64,000 bases of DNA, taken from NCBI GenBank assembly GCA_963666875.2, contig CAXXPU010000017.1:1-64000 (forward strand), in the 5' to 3' direction. Below the pieces are notes generated by a model. That model worked only from the letters and a program-made list of their open reading frames with translations. It was not told where the DNA came from and ran no database searches. The position numbers and the translations under genes were made by a program. This DNA is from G963662655 sp963666875. Its GTDB lineage: Bacteria; Cloacimonadota; Cloacimonadia; Cloacimonadales; JAIOQZ01. Shown here one piece after another: positions 63,093-64,000 of the stretch. Within the stretch, counting starts at the first letter, position 1; every line of letters begins with the position of its first letter.

Positions 63093-63742
63093 TTCTCCGC
63101 GATCTCTCGTTCGGGTATCGCAAGAACGCACAAATCCTCGATGGAGTCGATCTCGAAATGCCCTTCGACAAGAACATCCTGCTCGAAGGTGCCAACGGCT
63201 CGGGGAAATCCACTTTTTGCAGGGTCCTCGCCGGGCTGGAGTCGAATTACACCGGCAGTATTCTGCTGAACGATCTGGAACTGCGGTCGATCCCTCCGGC
63301 GATTCGGTCACAACATCTGCTCTACCTCAAGCAGGAAACTGATTTCAATCTGCTGGCGACCACTGCGGACGAAGATCTGGAAATCTGGCAAAATCGGTTT
63401 CACCGGGACGAAAAAAGAGAGGACTGGGAGCAAAGGCAGAAAGCGCTGGAAGAACTCGGCATGGCAAGATTCGACAATGTCCCGTTGTGGGAGCTGAGCG
63501 GCGGTCAGAAGAAGCGCGTCGGGCTTTCCGCGGTCGCGCTGATGCAGCGACGATTCTGGATTCTGGACGAGCCGGATGCCGGTCTGGACGAATCGGGCAT
63601 GCAGTCGCTGCTTACATTACTGGAAAAGCGAAGAGAAGCCGGACTGGGCGCGTTAATCGTATCGCACAGGATTTCGAGGATTCGAGAGATTATCGATATT
63701 CGATGGATGATACGGAATCGAAGAATCGTAGCAATTCAATAA
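63089..63742 (+). CDS. ECF-type ABC ATPase, second
   Basis: 217 residues from GTG 63089 overlapping the previous TGA. Walker A GANGSGKSTFCRV, signature LSGGQKKRVGLSAVAL, Walker B FWILDEPDAGLD, H-loop VSHR. Somewhat diverged from the first ATPase, as in fused YkoD-type pairs. Last gene before the tRNA cluster, 3 bp from the tRNA-Leu CCA end. No EcfT gene is visible between 60154 and the right edge. Confidence 0.9.
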   Translation: MILRDLSFGYRKNAQILDGVDLEMPFDKNILLEGANGSGKSTFCRVLAGLESNYTGSILLNDLELRSIPPAIRSQHLLYLKQETDFNLLATTADEDLEIWQNRFHRDEKREDWEQRQKALEELGMARFDNVPLWELSGGQKKRVGLSAVALMQRRFWILDEPDAGLDESGMQSLLTLLEKRREAGLGALIVSHRISRIREIIDIRWMIRNRRIVAIQ

Positions 63743-63745
63743 AAA

Positions 63746-63833
63746 TGGTACCAGAGGCCGGATTTGAACCGGCACGCAGTAAAACTGCGAGGGATTTTAA
63801 GTCCCTTGTGTCTACCAATTCCACCACTCCGGC
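63746..63833 (-). tRNA. tRNA-Leu (TAA)
   Basis: 88 nt with encoded CCA. Acceptor GCCGGAG/CTCTGGT (with two G-T pairs), anticodon loop CTTAAAA giving TAA, long variable arm with stem TCGCAGT/ACTGCGT-like. Last of the Gly-Cys-Leu cluster as transcribed. Confidence 0.95.
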
Positions 63834-63843
63834 AAGATGAGAA

Positions 63844-63917
63844 TGGAGGCGACACCCGGATTCGAACCGGGGGTGAGGATTTTGCAGACCCTTGCCTTAC
63901 CACTTGGCGATGTCGCC
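63844..63917 (-). tRNA. tRNA-Cys (GCA)
   Basis: 74 nt with encoded CCA. Acceptor GGCGACA/TGTCGCC, discriminator T as in all bacterial tRNA-Cys, anticodon loop CTGCAAA (GCA), short variable loop. It is the normal cysteine tRNA and so contrasts with the GCA tRNA before selA. Confidence 0.96.
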
Positions 63918-63928
63918 GATAAAAAAAA

Positions 63929-64000
63929 TGGAGCGGGAAACGGGACTCGAACCCGCGACAACTACCTTGGCAAGGTAGCGCTCTACCACCTGAGCTATTC
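63929..64000 (-). tRNA. tRNA-Gly (GCC), cut by right edge
   Basis: Encoded CCA (63931-63929), T-arm GCGGG-TTCGAGT-CCCGT, anticodon loop TTGCCAA giving GCC. The first about 4 nt of the acceptor lie beyond the window. Confidence 0.93.

Overview
The window reads as chromosomal DNA of an uncultured anaerobic bacterium of the Fibrobacterota-Chlorobiota-Bacteroidota (FCB) superphylum, in the style of Cloacimonadota, Marinimicrobia or KSB1 relatives; I cannot place it more precisely. The reasons are several large secreted proteins that end in the FlgD-like C-terminal sorting domain (NYPNPFNPET... block, terminal KKM-L-LK), a gingipain-type C25 peptidase, an Omp85-type outer-membrane protein, lipoproteins, and moderate-GC genes packed into short ATGA-overlap operons.

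Layout. 1-2217 (minus): an acyl-CoA operon of MaoC hydratase, CitE-like lyase and a PaaK-like ligase cut by the left edge. 2361-5877 (minus): a selenocysteine operon, promoter - tRNA-Sec-like gene - selA - selB; this tRNA has all the Sec architecture but a GCA (cysteine) anticodon, the most remarkable item here. 5899-6922: a decayed acetyltransferase cut by palindromic repeats. 7232-17953: a 1196-residue repeat-built secreted protein, an 1828-residue Ser/Thr-kinase/histidine-kinase hybrid, and a small sorted protein. 18180-23895: ackA, an outer-membrane barrel, mtaB, topB. 23999-28878: a five-gene operon of a 2-hydroxyacid dehydrogenase, a BtpA protein, a nuclease lipoprotein, an ABC ATPase and a sirtuin. 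29133-31913 (minus): a DUF134-controlled cluster with two ferredoxin-fused MinD ATPases and a NifX-like protein, behind a promoter carrying a perfect operator. 31997-36333 (minus): a large exported protein, then an ECF sigma factor with a membrane partner and a PDZ protein. 36509-43554: an accessory patch (P-loop kinase, AT-rich HNH/ORF6C gene, three acetyltransferases, AT-rich HEPN gene beside a RhuM remnant), tRNA-His, a DUF512 radical-SAM protein and an AI-2E family transporter. 43771-52610: three secreted, sorted proteins in a row, including M14 and C25 peptidases. 52608-54436: a candidate mobile element with inverted ends and two DUF1670 genes. 54755-57542 (minus): GntR regulator, ABC ATPase and permease, lipoprotein. 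57838-59998: a PTS-EIIA/CBS protein with an ion-transporter-superfamily permease. 60154-63742: an ECF-like transporter cluster with no visible T component. 63746-64000 (minus): tRNA-Leu, tRNA-Cys, tRNA-Gly.

Quality note. From 43.7 kb rightward many genes are broken by single-base indels, mostly in short homopolymers, while the protein reads through in another frame. This looks like sequence error more than real decay, so I give such genes as single features. Dispersed palindromic repeats of at least four families fill most intergenic gaps.
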